A stretch of DNA of 64,000 nucleotides from Chelydra serpentina (Eukaryota; Chordata; Testudines; Chelydridae): positions 62,001 through 126,000 of the forward strand of contig JBAIAC010000165.1 of NCBI GenBank assembly GCA_037349315.1, given 5' to 3'. This document shows, in pieces, positions 38,905-56,830 of the stretch; within the stretch, counting starts at the first letter, position 1; each line of letters starts with the position of its first letter. The notes beneath the pieces are model-generated. The model saw only the letters and a list, made by a program, of their open reading frames with translations. It was not told where the DNA came from and did no database searches. Made by a program: the position numbers and the translations under genes.

Positions 38905-40362
38905 ATGGACCGCTTCACCGACTCTGGAACTCAAACGGATGCGGTGGTGGTGCTGTCCCTGGCACAGGCCGCTGTCTTGGGCTTGGTGTCCGAGAATGAG
39001 CTCTTCGGCGCGACCATCAGCCCCGGAGGCTTCTTTCCAGGGCCAGGCGATGAGCTTGCAGACACTGCCACGGTGGAACCCGAGGATCCGGAACGCGCTT
39101 ACAGGCTGGAGAAGGAAGGCTGTGTCCCAACCGAGGCACCGGAGGAGGAGGGCCTGGAGGCAGAGATTCCATTTGAAAAACATCCCCGGAGGAGGAAGCG
39201 GCCCCCGGTGAGGCTGGTGCCCAAGGTCAAGTATGAAAACCCTGCGGGTGCGGAGGAGGAGGTGGTGTACGAAGTGTCCGTCCCTGGCGACAGCAAGGAG
39301 GAGATGCCGAGCAGCCACCCGCCCAGCCTCGAGGAGTCCGGCTGCGAGAAGACCGTGCAGAGCAGTGCCGTGAAGATGATTGACCTCAGTGCTTTTGGCA
39401 GGAAGCCCCGGCGCCTGCGGCATCTGCGCAGACACGTGCGGCAGGACGTGGGCCTGGGGAGTTACGAGCAGAGGTGTCCGGACCCCGTCCAGGCCGGCTA
39501 CGCCGAGGCCAGCGTGGGTGGGGCTCCGGCAAGCTTGGGGCCGGAGGCCCTCAGGAGCGAGTGCAGCTTCGAGGCCAACGCTGCGTCTCTGGAGGCCCCC
39601 GTGCCGGAATCGCCGGAGCAGGGCAAGAGCGAGCAGGGCTTTGCGTGGCAGGAGCCGGCAGACTTCGACGCGGACGCAGCTGGAGTCCACACGGAGCGCA
39701 GCAAGAAGGCCCAGCTGGACCGGCTGGACATCAACGTGCAGATCGACGACTCCTACCTGGTGGAGGCGGGGGACCGCCAGAAGCGCTGGCAGTGCCGCCT
39801 GTGCGAGAAATCCTACACCTCCAAGTACAACCTGGTGACGCACATCCTGGGCCACAACGGCATCAAGCCCCACTCCTGCCCGCACTGCGGCAAGCTCTTC
39901 AAGCAGCCCAGCCACCTGCAGACGCACCTCCTGACGCACCAGGGCACGCGGCCGCACAAGTGCCCCGTGTGCAGCAAGGCCTTCACGCAGACCAGCCACC
40001 TGAAGAGGCACATGCTGCTGCACAGCGACACCAAGCCCTACAGCTGCCACTGCTGCGGGCGGGGCTTCGCCTACCCCAGCGAGCTGAAGGCCCACGAGGT
40101 GAAGCACGAGAACGGGCGCTGCCACGTGTGCGTGGAGTGCGGGCTGGACTTCTCCACGCTGACGCAGCTCAAGCGCCACCTCGCCACGCACCAGGGGCCC
40201 ACGCTCTACCAGTGCCTGGAGTGCAGCAAGTCCTTCCACTACCGCAGCCAGCTGCAGAACCACATGCTGAAGCACCAGAACGTCCGGCCCTTCGTCTGCA
40301 CCGAGTGCGGCATGGAGTTCAGCCAGATCCACCACCTCAAGCAGCACTCGCTCACGCACAAG
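38905..40362 (+). CDS. ZNF710: ZNF710 coding exon 1 (residues 1-486)
   Basis: Acceptor AG is at 38877-38878, so 26 leader bases precede the ATG. The donor is AAG followed by GTGCGAG, phase 0. It encodes the acidic N-terminal region and fingers 1-7; the first finger begins WQCRLCEKSY with its first cysteine at residue 297. Inter-finger linkers are partly of the TGEKP-like type (for example GIKPHSC, GTRPHKC). Codon use is strongly GC-ending. Confidence 0.96.
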
Positions 40363-43300
40363 GTGCGAGCGGCCGCCGAGCCGAAGGGGAGGGAACGAGT
40401 GCCGTTCCTTAGAGCTTCCGCTGTCCCCAGCGGGGATCTAGCCATTAGAGCTGGCTGTTGGTTGCATTGATTCCTCGTTTGTTGGTAGGGCCAAAGGACG
40501 ACATCATGCCCAGTCTGAGTTCCCAGGGGCCTGTGTGACCTCCCTTCCCTCCTGGGGGGGCTCTTGGCTCTGCCTTCCCTGCTTGTGGGGCGGGGGCAGT
40601 GTGATTGGGTGCTGTGGGGCTGGCCGGCCACTCTGACCTTGGCCCAGAGGCTGAGACTGGAGTGTTTTCTGCCTCTTAGGGGGAGCAATTCTCCCAGCTC
40701 AGGCAGTGTGCAAAGCAGAATGCAGCACTCCTGGTATTCAGCTTAGACCAGTCTGCCCCCTCATTCACCGTGCCCCTTCCCCGGAGGGTGGGCAGCTCTG
40801 CCCACGGGGCTCAGGCAAGGCTTAGCGGTCTGCTTTCTCCCCCAGCCATGCCCTGAGCTTCCAGCCAGCTGGGGCACCTGCAGCCCAGGCCCAAAGGGAA
40901 TGGTTCCTACTCTCCTGCCAGAGGAGGTGCCGAATGCACCCACAGGCACTTCCTGCTCCGCTGAGGGGGAGCCAGGAGTAAAGGGGGGCCCGGGTAGAGG
41001 GATTCCCCACACGGGCTCTCCAGCCCTCGGGCTCAGCTCACAGGGAAGGTGGGTGGGCTTGGGGGATCCCTGTGTCTGTTTATGGGGAAGGCTGGGGCAG
41101 GGGAGGAAGCAGGAAAGGTTTTGAAGGAGGTGCAGACAAGTTGGTTCCTTAAACCGCTGTGCAGGGGACAGAGCATATCTCCGGAGCAGAGGCAAGTCCT
41201 TAGATTTCCCCTCCCTCCCTCCCCCCGGTTTCTGCTCCGTGCTCCTCACGGTTACTGGGGGAGACCGAGGTGCCGCTGACCGTGCCTGAGCTGGCCCGAG
41301 GTGGTGGTGTGCTCCATGCAGGGAGCCGCCCATTCAATGGACTAGGAGGTGGGGCCCCTCCCTGCAGTCCTTTGAGCTGGTCCCCACTAAATATGCACGC
41401 TCCAATTCAGACCGTTCGCTTCAGTTTGTGTGGTACTCTTCAGTTGTGCTCCCGTAGTGCTCACACGTTTTCTGTGACCCTTTCAGGGTGTGAAAGAATT
41501 CAAGTGTGAGGTGTGTGGGCGTGAGTTCACCCTGCAGGCCAACATGAAGCGGCACATGCTCATACACACCAGCGTCCGTCCATACCAGTGTCACATCTGC
41601 TTCAAGACCTTCGTGCAGAAGCAGACCCTCAAGACCCATATGATCGTACACTCGCCGGTGAAGCCGTTCAAATGCAAGGTACCATCTGGGAGCCTCCAAA
41701 ACCCTTCTGGGAGGTAGCCCCCTCCTTGGGGCTGACACACCCGTGCTTCACCTCTGCAGGGCACCAGCCAGCCTGGGCTGAGGCCCCCACGTCTGCAGCA
41801 CCAAACTGTTCAGCCTGGCTCGCGGTCTCTGCTCCGCCAAATAGCAGGGACCGCAGCTCAGCACGGGGCCGTCGGCGAAGCTGGGCGGGGGTCTGAGCTG
41901 CATGGGCCTGTGCTGAGCCCTAAAACTCCCATCCAGTGCCGCCAGCCCAGTGCCGGGCGGGGGGTATGAGACGCAAGGTGAGCGGCTAGCTCCGGTCTGT
42001 GCGGCAAGGCCGGGGAGAGCTGATCTGCGGGGCTCGTTTGACAAGCCCAGACCCGTAGGGCAGGCCTGGCTGTGGGAGCGGGGTGATGCCATGCGTGGTG
42101 ACAGGGCTGGGGCTTGGCTAACTGGGGGCCTGTTGTTCCCAGGTGTGTGGCAAGTCCTTCAACCGCATGTACAACCTGCTGGGGCACATGCACCTGCACG
42201 CAGGCAGCAAACCCTTCAAGTGCCCCTACTGCTCCAGCAAGTTCAACCTGAAAGGCAACCTGAGCCGGCACATGAAGGTCAAGCACGGGGTCATGGATCT
42301 CGGCCTGGACAGCCAAGGTGGGTGCAGTGGCCGGCGGGGCCCCTGGCCGGGGAGGGGGTCCAGCAGTGACGGGATCTGGCCAAGCCCCGCTGCTGGAGCT
42401 GGGCTGCACGACGGCTCCCTCTGCAGGTGCCTTTTGGAGCGTGCAGGTCCCAAGCTAACCCGGCTCCTGGTAGCCCTCCACTGGCTTGTGCAGCACTGCC
42501 CCCAGGCCGCCCCTTCCCACGTCACCGCATGTACGTGGGGCTGCCCCACACGTCTGACATTCAGGTGCTGCACATGTCCCTGCAGCACAGAGGCTGTCGG
42601 GGAAGCTGGAGGTTCAAGCAGCTGGTTGGGGCAGTTGAGGTTTCTGGTAGCATGTAGGGTGCATCTCCACCCCCCACCCCCCTTTGATGAGGGCGGGGTA
42701 ACTTTGTCAGGGGATGGAATTCTGTATTCCCAGTCTCTGGCCCTCCCTCCCACAAGGCTGGCAAGATGCTTCAGCTCAAGCGCTCGGCAGTGAAATAGCT
42801 AACGATGTTGACATTTAATTGTCAGCATTAGTGTTCAGACTCCAGCCTCCCGGGACGAGGAGCTGCAGCTCCAGGCTAACTGCAGCCTCCCTCCATGGGC
42901 TGTGCCCGGGTCCTGGGTTCTCGTCTGGCACTGTACGCCTGTTAATGAAAGCAGAGATTCTACCATACTGCTGCAACTGAAAAACCATCTGCATGGCCCC
43001 ATACATGCATTGTACCCAGGGTGCTGGCCCGTGTCTCCTGCTGAAATCACTCAGCGCCAGAGCCGGCAGCACGCCGGGAGGCAGCCCGTCACGCTGGGAG
43101 GATGGTGGTGGCACGCGAGCCAGCTGGCACACAGCACACCCGTGCGGCCTGGCACTCAGGCAGTGTTACGAAGCCTGGGCCCCAGAGGGCACCATATGCC
43201 AGGGGAATGAGGGCCACTGCGCAAGCCACCCCCCTCTGTCAGCTGCAGCACTGCACTGCGCCAGGGCCTTGCAGACGTGGGTCAGTGTGTGAGGGGAGGG

Positions 43301-43691
43301 GCTGCCTCCTTTGCACTCCTCTTTCCTGGCAGACCTGCTCTGGGCAGGCATGACGGCCTCCCCGTCTCTGCCACCGTGAAAGCCCCACCTGCCAGGAGCA
43401 TCCGAGACAGGTGTCGAGCTCCCCAGCCCTGGGGGCTTGGGGCCAGCTCTCCAGGGTAGGTGGGTGCCAGGAACGGCCCGAACGGCCGCTCCGTCCCAGC
43501 GTGTCGTGTTGTTCCCAGATCCCATGATGGAACTGACCGGGGCCGAGCACGCGGAGCTGGACGCCCAGCAGGAACTGGAGGAGTACGACGAGGAGAACGC
43601 CTATGAGTACCCGGGGGTGGGCCACCCCCCGGACGAGAACGCCCTGACGGAGCAGGCCATGAAGGAAATGGCCTATTACAACATGTTGTAG
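38905..43691 (+). CDS. ZNF710: ZNF710, C2H2 zinc-finger transcription factor (four coding exons)
   Basis: Join 38905-40362, 41487-41678, 42143-42317 and 43519-43691; this gives 1,998 bases and 665 residues, against 664 in human. The N-terminus (MDRFTDSGTQTDAVVVLS) and the C-terminus (MKEMAYYNML) match vertebrate ZNF710. Eleven C2H2 fingers run from about residue 295 to 605: seven in exon 1 of this join, two and a half in exon 2, and the rest in exon 3. The acidic, disordered N-terminal third contains the conserved VKMIDLSAF block (156-164) and LDINVQIDDSYLVEAG just before the fingers. The protein is expected to be nuclear and to bind DNA. ZNF366 is its paralogue. The ATG has G at -3 and G at +4. 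All GT/AG junctions and phases agree. No disruption is seen. Confidence 0.96.
41487..41678 (+). CDS. ZNF710: ZNF710 coding exon 2 (residues 487-550)
   Basis: The acceptor is CCCTTTCAG at 41478-41486 and the donor is AAG followed by GTACCA. It is 192 bases and phase 0 at both ends. It begins GVKEFKCEVCGREF (finger 8), carries finger 9 (YQCHICFKTF) and the first half of finger 10, ending FKCK. The intron splits finger 10 between its two cysteines, as in other vertebrates. Confidence 0.95.
42143..42317 (+). CDS. ZNF710: ZNF710 coding exon 3 (residues 551-608 and first base of 609)
   Basis: The acceptor is GTTGTTCCCAG and the donor is CAAG followed by GTGGGT, phase 1 at the end. It completes finger 10 (VCGKSFNRMYNLLGHMHLH) and encodes finger 11 (FKCPYCSSKFNLKGNLSRH), then the short KVKHGVMDLGLDSQ spacer. 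Confidence 0.95.
43519..43691 (+). CDS. ZNF710: ZNF710 coding exon 4 (C-terminus, residues 609-665)
   Basis: The acceptor is GTTGTTCCCAG, and the split codon G|AT gives Asp. It encodes an acidic tail with DPMMELTG at its start and ENALTEQAMKEMAYYNML at its end. The TAG is at 43689-43691. The acidic middle (EEYDEENAYEY) differs from mammals more than the two ends do. Confidence 0.95.
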
Positions 43692-44635
43692 TGGAGAGAT
43701 GGGGGCCTAGGCCCAGCCAGGTGCGGGGTCGAGAGGGAGTGACGTGGGAAAACGAGCTCCTGTCCCCCGCTGCAGCAGCCAGAACCAAGAGCCAGGCTCA
43801 GCGGGGCCTGCCCCGGGGCGCTCCATGGTGAAGGAGGAAACGGGGATGGCTCAGGGCCCCGGCCGTGCCAGGCTGGCACTGGGCTGCAGGAAGTGGTAGC
43901 CCTCAGCCACAGCGATGTGCTGAGCCACTCGCTGGAGTGAGCCTGCAGGCCCCTTACCTGGGTCATCCCCTCTCAGGGCCCCTTTTTCACACACACACCC
44001 CCCGCGGGGGGAAGAGCAGAGCCCCCTGTTCAGTGCTGCCTGCGGTCTCTGTTGTGCGGTGAGCGTAGCGCTCAGGCCGTGGCACCGGGAGGGAGCTCTG
44101 GCTCCTGGGCTCAGCCCTGTGGTGCACTAGACGAGATGCTCTCTGGCCACCACACGTGAAGCCCCAGTATGGAAGGGCCTGGTCCAGAACGTGATGAGCA
44201 TTAATTGTATTCTACCTCCTCCCTTGTCTGCTGTGGTGGGGGACTGCAGCACACTCCTGTCTAGGAGACGTGTGGACGCAGCCTGTCCCACTTTATCCCC
44301 CCTCTCCACGGTGCAGCTGCCCCTCACTCCAGGAAGCAGCCGCCTGGGGGGGGCCTCTCTTGCTCCCCTACCCTTGCCTACACGGGGGCCAGGAACGCTT
44401 GCTCTGGCATCGCCCAGGAGTGGGTGGGAGACGAGCGGTTGCAAAGCTGAGCTGGAGCTGGCCTTGTACACATAGAGTATTTTCTTATCGACCCCAGGGG
44501 GAGGCTCGGGGCTGGGCACTGGTTAAAGGACGACAGACCTGTACAAACCTGAGAAATGGGGGTATTTTGAAAGTAATTTATTTTTTTCAGATGCGCTGAG
44601 CGGTTAAAGGATAAATCCAACCACCTTCCTTTGTA
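43692..44635 (+). other. ZNF710: ZNF710 3' untranslated region, estimated
   Basis: No AATAAA follows the stop. The best candidate signal is the variant GATAAA at 44610-44615, with a GT-rich stretch at 44641-44662 as downstream element. Cleavage near 44630 would give a UTR of about 0.94 kb. The hAT MITE at 44778 lies just beyond. The end point is inferred. Confidence 0.45.
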
Positions 44636-44777
44636 AAGCTGTGTCACTCGTGTGTGAGCTGGAGCGGTGGGGCGGGGCCGCAGGGCTCCCCGGGGACAGC
44701 GTGTCCTGCATGGGGACATGCCGGGGCCCAGAGGTGCTGTCATTCCCTGAAGGAAAGGGACTGTGTTGGCCTAGGGA

Positions 44778-44991
44778 CAGGGCCAGCTTTAAGCTGATTC
44801 GGGCGATTCCCTGGAATCCGGCCCCGTGTGCAAAGCCCCCCCCCCCCCCCCCCTCAGGGGTTTGTTTTTGTTTTGTTTTTTGCTCTGCCCATGGGCGGCA
44901 GGAGGTGGTTTTTGTTTTTGCTTCTACAAAGTTAGCGAGGCCGTGCCGTTGTTATTGACGTGGGGCCCCGCACCCGCTAAAGCTGGCCCTG
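44778..44991. mobile_element. hAT MITE with perfect 8-bp target duplication
   Basis: The left end CAGGGCCAGCTTTAAGCTGA and the right end GCTAAAGCTGGCCCTG are terminal inverted repeats. The flanks CCTAGGGA at 44770-44777 and 44992-44999 are identical, the 8-bp duplication typical of hAT elements. The interior holds a C-run at 44839-44853 and a T/G-rich stretch. The same family is at 60164-60298. Confidence 0.85.
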
Positions 44992-44999
44992 CCTAGGGA

Positions 45000-46574
45000 A
45001 CCCAGGGGCACTGTCACTTCTCCAGTTTGCTGCTTCGGGAGAGGCGTTCTGCCTGTGGCTCCTGGCTGGTGTAACTGCAGCGCACGCCAGGAGGCAGAGT
45101 GGGGCTGTGTGGCAGCAGGTGGGGCCGGGCCAGAGCAGAGCCTGTGATGGGAAAAGCACTGGGAACGCCAGGCTGCAGCACAGCCCCCTTATTCTCACTC
45201 ACACATCCCGGCCCCACTGCTCAAAGTCAATGACCCAAGAGGTGTGTTCCCCCCCCTTCTCCCCCCCCCAGCAGGGGGCCAGGGAGCAGCCCTGGCCTTA
45301 GTGCAAGATCCGGGGAGTCTGGGAGCGAGGGCAGAGGCTGGAATGGTGTGGGAACAGCAGCTTAGGGAGGCAAAGCCCAGCTGGGACCAACTAAGAGGAT
45401 GCAGTGGAGCATCTGCACCAAGGGTCTCAGTAACCTCCCCAGCCTCCTGTCTATAAACACCCCCACTGCACTAGTGCCTGCTGGGGCCACCCCGAGACCT
45501 TGCCTTCATGCTGCCCCCCTGCATGCACTTGGGGCAGCTGGCGGAGGCTAGAGTGAGGGCCCAAGCAAAGCAGGCCCCAGGCTAGCTGGCTGCAGGTGGG
45601 GCAGCCACTCCTTTGAGGGCTCCAGGGCCTTACACAGGGGAAAGAAGCATTGCCAGTTTCCCATCTCCTGGCAGCTCAGGATGGTGTGGCCCAGGCCCCA
45701 GCAGGGAGGTGAGCATGCACCTCACCCCATTCTGCTTCAGTGCCACAGCCCCCTCCCTGGGGAAGGGGCTATTGCCCAGCCAAGCTCAGCTTCACATTCT
45801 CTTGGCTGCTGAGACCTGCCCAGGCCAGTCCCTACTCAGCCCCTGGCAGCTCCAGCTTTGAGGTCACCTTTCCCCTGCCCCAACAATGCTGAGGGACTCA
45901 ACTGAAGCTGCCCAGAAACGAGGGAGCAATTCAGCCCTAGGTGCCCTTGCAGGGGCTGAGGTGCACATCTGCAGCCAGCTACTGCTTCTCTCCCGCTGCA
46001 AGCTGCTTTTGTCCCCCCCTTCCCATGCAGCGGGAAGGCAGAGCAGGGTCTCTGACTGCCCAGGAGGCAGCTGCTCGCTCCCTGTGAGTTCTCTACATGG
46101 CCTCCTCTAGGTGAGCTGCTGTGAGACCTTCAGCGCCGTAGCCCTCATCGGCAGGCCTGGCGGCAGAGATGGGGATTGCTAAGGCCCGAGAGGACTGGGT
46201 GACTGGCCTAGGCCTGTGCAGAACAGACGGCTGCAGTGGGTGCATGGCCCAGTCACAGGTCTCACGCATGCAAAGCTCTCGGGCACTGGAGTTCCTCAGG
46301 GGGAGAGCTGTTTAGCAATAATTCGACCTCCTAGCCTGTAGCTGTGTGATTTCCCAGCCCCACCCTCCCCCTAGCTGGCTGCTAGCCTGGCCCTGCACCT
46401 GTCCAAACAGCAGCTTTGGCTGGGGCTGCAGGCAGCCGCCCCCACCCCCCCCCACCCAGCCCAGGGGGACAGAGAGGGGAGTTTGCCGCCAGGGGGGCAG
46501 CAAGGCAGCCATGGGGGAAGGGGGGAGTAGCAACTTGCCAGTGACCTGTTAACCCTTTGTGGGCAGCAGACAGG
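45000..46574. other. intergenic spacer between convergent ZNF710 and IDH2
   Basis: GC-rich sequence without a recognisable gene or repeat. Open frames are under 115 codons on both strands and lack family features. A C-run lies near 46440-46453. Confidence 0.5.
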
Positions 46575-46594
46575 AGTGCAGCTGGGTGAAGAGG

Positions 46595-46600
46595 TTTATT
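46595..46600 (-). terminator. IDH2: IDH2 polyadenylation signal AATAAA
   Basis: The plus strand reads TTTATT, which is AATAAA on the minus strand, 274 bases beyond the IDH2 stop codon. Cleavage is expected some 10-30 bases further, near 46570-46585. The region 46601-46873 is then the 3' untranslated region. Confidence 0.8.
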
Positions 46601-46873
46601 AGCTACACTTGGCACCATGAGGTCAGAGGTTACATAAATTAAGCACACGCCTGGCAGCGCTGGCCAGGCCTGGCCACAAGCCCCTGGCACTCACGCTCCT
46701 AGAAATACTTTAAAAAACACGTTATAAAAACTAATCTGAGTGTTCCTGGGCCCAGTCCATGAGCTCAGAGCAGCGTTCGCGCCTAGCCTGTTAAAAATGA
46801 GGTAAACGGCCGAGCTCCGGTGCCACTGCACGTGGACGGACACCCCCCACCCCACCCGAGCAGCCGCTCGCCT

Positions 46874-54669
<7,796 letters not shown>

Positions 54670-54908
54670 GGCGGGACACGGAGCCGGGCAGCGCGGGCCG
54701 CGGACTCGGAGCGGCCGGGACACGTGAGCGGGCCCCGCCCGGCCGGGCGCCTCCGCGCATTGGGCAGCGCGGCCCGGCGCCTCCCCGGGGCGGAGCGCGG
54801 CCCCCGCCCGGCCCCGGGACCCCGGCCCGGCTGCGCCCTGCGCCACGTGCTGCCTTTGTCCCCGGCCCGGCCGCTGCCGGCGCCTCGCGTCCCTTCGGCC
54901 TGGCTGCG
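54670..54908 (-). promoter_or_regulatory. IDH2: IDH2 CpG-rich promoter region, inferred
   Basis: The sequence between the ATG and the start of the upstream minisatellite is extremely GC- and CpG-rich and has no TATA box, as expected of a housekeeping CpG-island promoter. A CACGTG E-box-like hexamer is at 54719-54724, and another CACGTG at 54844-54849. The transcription start is not visible from sequence alone. Confidence 0.55.
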
Positions 54909-55516
54909 CCCGCCGGGAGACCCGGCCCCCGAGCCCCTCTCCCCCCCCCCGCCGGGAGACCCGGCCCACGAGTCCCTCTCCACCCCCCCGCCGGGAGACC
55001 CGGCCCCCGAGCCCCTCTTCCCCCCGCCGGGAGACCCGGCCCCCGAGCCCCTCTTCCCCCCGCCGGGAGACCCGGCCCCCGAGCCCCTCTCCCCCCCGCC
55101 GCCGGGAGACCCGAGCCCCTCTCCCCCCCGCCGCCGGGAGACCCGAGCCCCTCTCCCCCCCGCCGGGAGACCCGGCCCCCGAGCCCCTCTCCCCCCCGCC
55201 GCCGGGAGACCCGAGCCCCTCTCCCCCCCGCCGGGAGACCCGGCCCCCGAGCCCCTCTCCCCCCCCCGCCGGGAGACCCGGCCCCCGAGCCCCTCTCCCG
55301 CCCCCCCCCCCCGCCGGGAGACCCGGCCCCCGAGCCCCTCTCCCCCCCCCCCCGCCGGGAGACCCGGCCCCCGAGCCCCTCTCCCCCCCCCCCCGCCGGG
55401 AGACCCGAGCCCCTCTCCCCCCCCCGCCGGGAGACCCGAGCCCCTCTCCCCCCCCCGCCGGGAGACCCGGCCCACGAGCCGCTCTCCCCCCCCCCCCCGC
55501 CGGGAGACCCGAGACC
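54909..55516. repeat. GC-rich minisatellite upstream of IDH2
   Basis: About 17 units share CGCCGGGAGACCCG followed by AGCCCCTCTCCCCC. Long units (36-42 bases) also contain GCCCCCG; short units (about 29-30) lack it. The C-run at each unit end varies from about 5 to 11 bases. The minus strand, which is the IDH2 sense strand, therefore carries repeated G-runs. It starts about 240 bases upstream of the IDH2 ATG. Very long open frames on both strands here (for example 53850-55649) are consequences of the missing A/T. Confidence 0.9.
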
Positions 55517-56044
55517 TCCCCCAGGTCGGGACCCTGTGGGGCCTGGCCCCGCTGGGAGATGTAGCCCCCAAGCCCCCCAGTCACTCCCTGATCCCCCTCC
55601 CCCAGTTAGACCCCGACCCCGCAAATCTGCTCAGGGAGACGGACCATGACCCCGGCTCTGCCTGCTGATTTCACAGTCTGTTCATAATCCTTACCCAGGA
55701 CCATGGGGGGGCATCTGCCCCCCTCCCCGCCATTAACACCTCCACTGCTGCTTCTGACCTCCGCCCAGCCTGAGCCCCCTCGCCCCAGCTCTCTTCTCCA
55801 GCCCCCCTGCTTGTATCTCCCCCCAGGGCCATGTTCCCGCCCCGCTATTGCGATCCAGACTGGCCCAGCTCAGCTCTTTCCAGCTCCAGCTCTGGTTCTC
55901 TTCCTGGCAAGGAGCCCTGGGTAGGGGCAATGGGGGTCCTACCTCTCAGCCCCCTCCCCTGCCTCGCCTCTGTGCCACAGCAAGGGGCGGCAAGCCGCAG
56001 GGGTGCGGCCGGCTGGTAGCTGCTAGGGCGGCAGTCAGGCAGCC

Positions 56045-56092
56045 TTCGGCGGCGTTTCTGCGGGAGGTCCGCCGGTCCCACGGATTCAGCGG
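56045..56092 (-). repeat. inverted single copy of the 39-bp unit
   Basis: TTCGGCGGCGTTTCTGCGGG and onward is the reverse complement of the array unit, with a few differences. It is the opposite arm of a palindrome whose right arm has been amplified into the array beginning at 56140. Confidence 0.75.
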
Positions 56093-56139
56093 TATTTGGC
56101 AGCGGGGATGCCAACAGCGTGGGACTGGCAGAGCGCCCA

Positions 56140-56772
56140 CAGAAACGCCGCCGAATCCGCGGGACCGGGGACCTCCCGCAGAAACGCCGCCGAATCCGCG
56201 GGACCGGGGACCTCCCGCAGAAACGCCGCCGAATCCGCGGGACCGGGGACCTCCCGCAGAAACGCCGCCGAATCCGCGGGACCGGGGACCTCCCGCAGAA
56301 ACGCCGCCGAATCCGCGGGACCGGGGACCTCCCGCAGAAACGCCGCCGAATCCGCGGGACCGGGGACCTCCCGCAGAAACGCCGCCGAATCCGCGGGACC
56401 GGGGACCTCCCGCAGAAACGCCGCCGAATCCGCAGGACCGGGGACCTCCCGCAGAAACGCCGCCGAATCCGCGGGACCGGGGACCTCCCGCAGAAACGCC
56501 GCCGAATCCGCGGGACCGGGGACCTCCCGCAGAAACGCCGCCGAATCCGCGGGACCGGGGACCTCCCGCACAAACGCCGCCGAATCCGCGGGACCGGGGA
56601 CCTCCCGCACAAACGCCGCCGAATCCGCGGGACCGGGGACCTCCCGCAGAAACGCCGCCGAATCCACGGGACCGGGGACCTCCCGCAGAAACGCCGCCGA
56701 ATCCGCGGGACCGGGGACCTCCCGCACAAACGCCGCCGAATCCGCGGGACCGGGGACCTCCCGCACAAACGC
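56140..56772. repeat. 39-bp tandem array, about 16 copies
   Basis: The unit GGGACCGGGGACCTCCCGCA plus GAAACGCCGCCGAATCCGC repeats every 39 bases with very few substitutions (for example CACAAACG for CAGAAACG in four or five late units). Because 39 is a multiple of three and the unit has no stop, frames on both strands read as 13-residue peptide repeats. There is no start or context for a gene. The high identity suggests recent expansion or gene conversion. Confidence 0.95.
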
Positions 56773-56830
56773 CAACGACGGCTGCGTGACTGCCGTGCTT
56801 GGAGCAGCACAAAACATAGAGCCGCCCCTG

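Larger units (their letters stand above)
55975..56830. mobile_element. hAT-like non-autonomous element with amplified interior
   Basis: The right end reads CATAGAGCCGCCCCTG, an inverted CAGGGGCGG terminus of the hAT type, finishing at 56830. The left portion AAGGGGCGGCAAGCCGCAGG and CTAGGGCGGCAGTCAGGCAG corresponds to the inner left arm of the same kind of element; the extreme left end is not clear. Inside lies the 39-bp array. Confidence 0.55.

Noticed and set aside
38719..40359. A 546-codon open frame antisense to ZNF710 coding exon 1
   Set aside because: It mirrors the conserved zinc-finger frame on the other strand. GC-ending codons remove stops in the antisense frame, and the product shows no family features.
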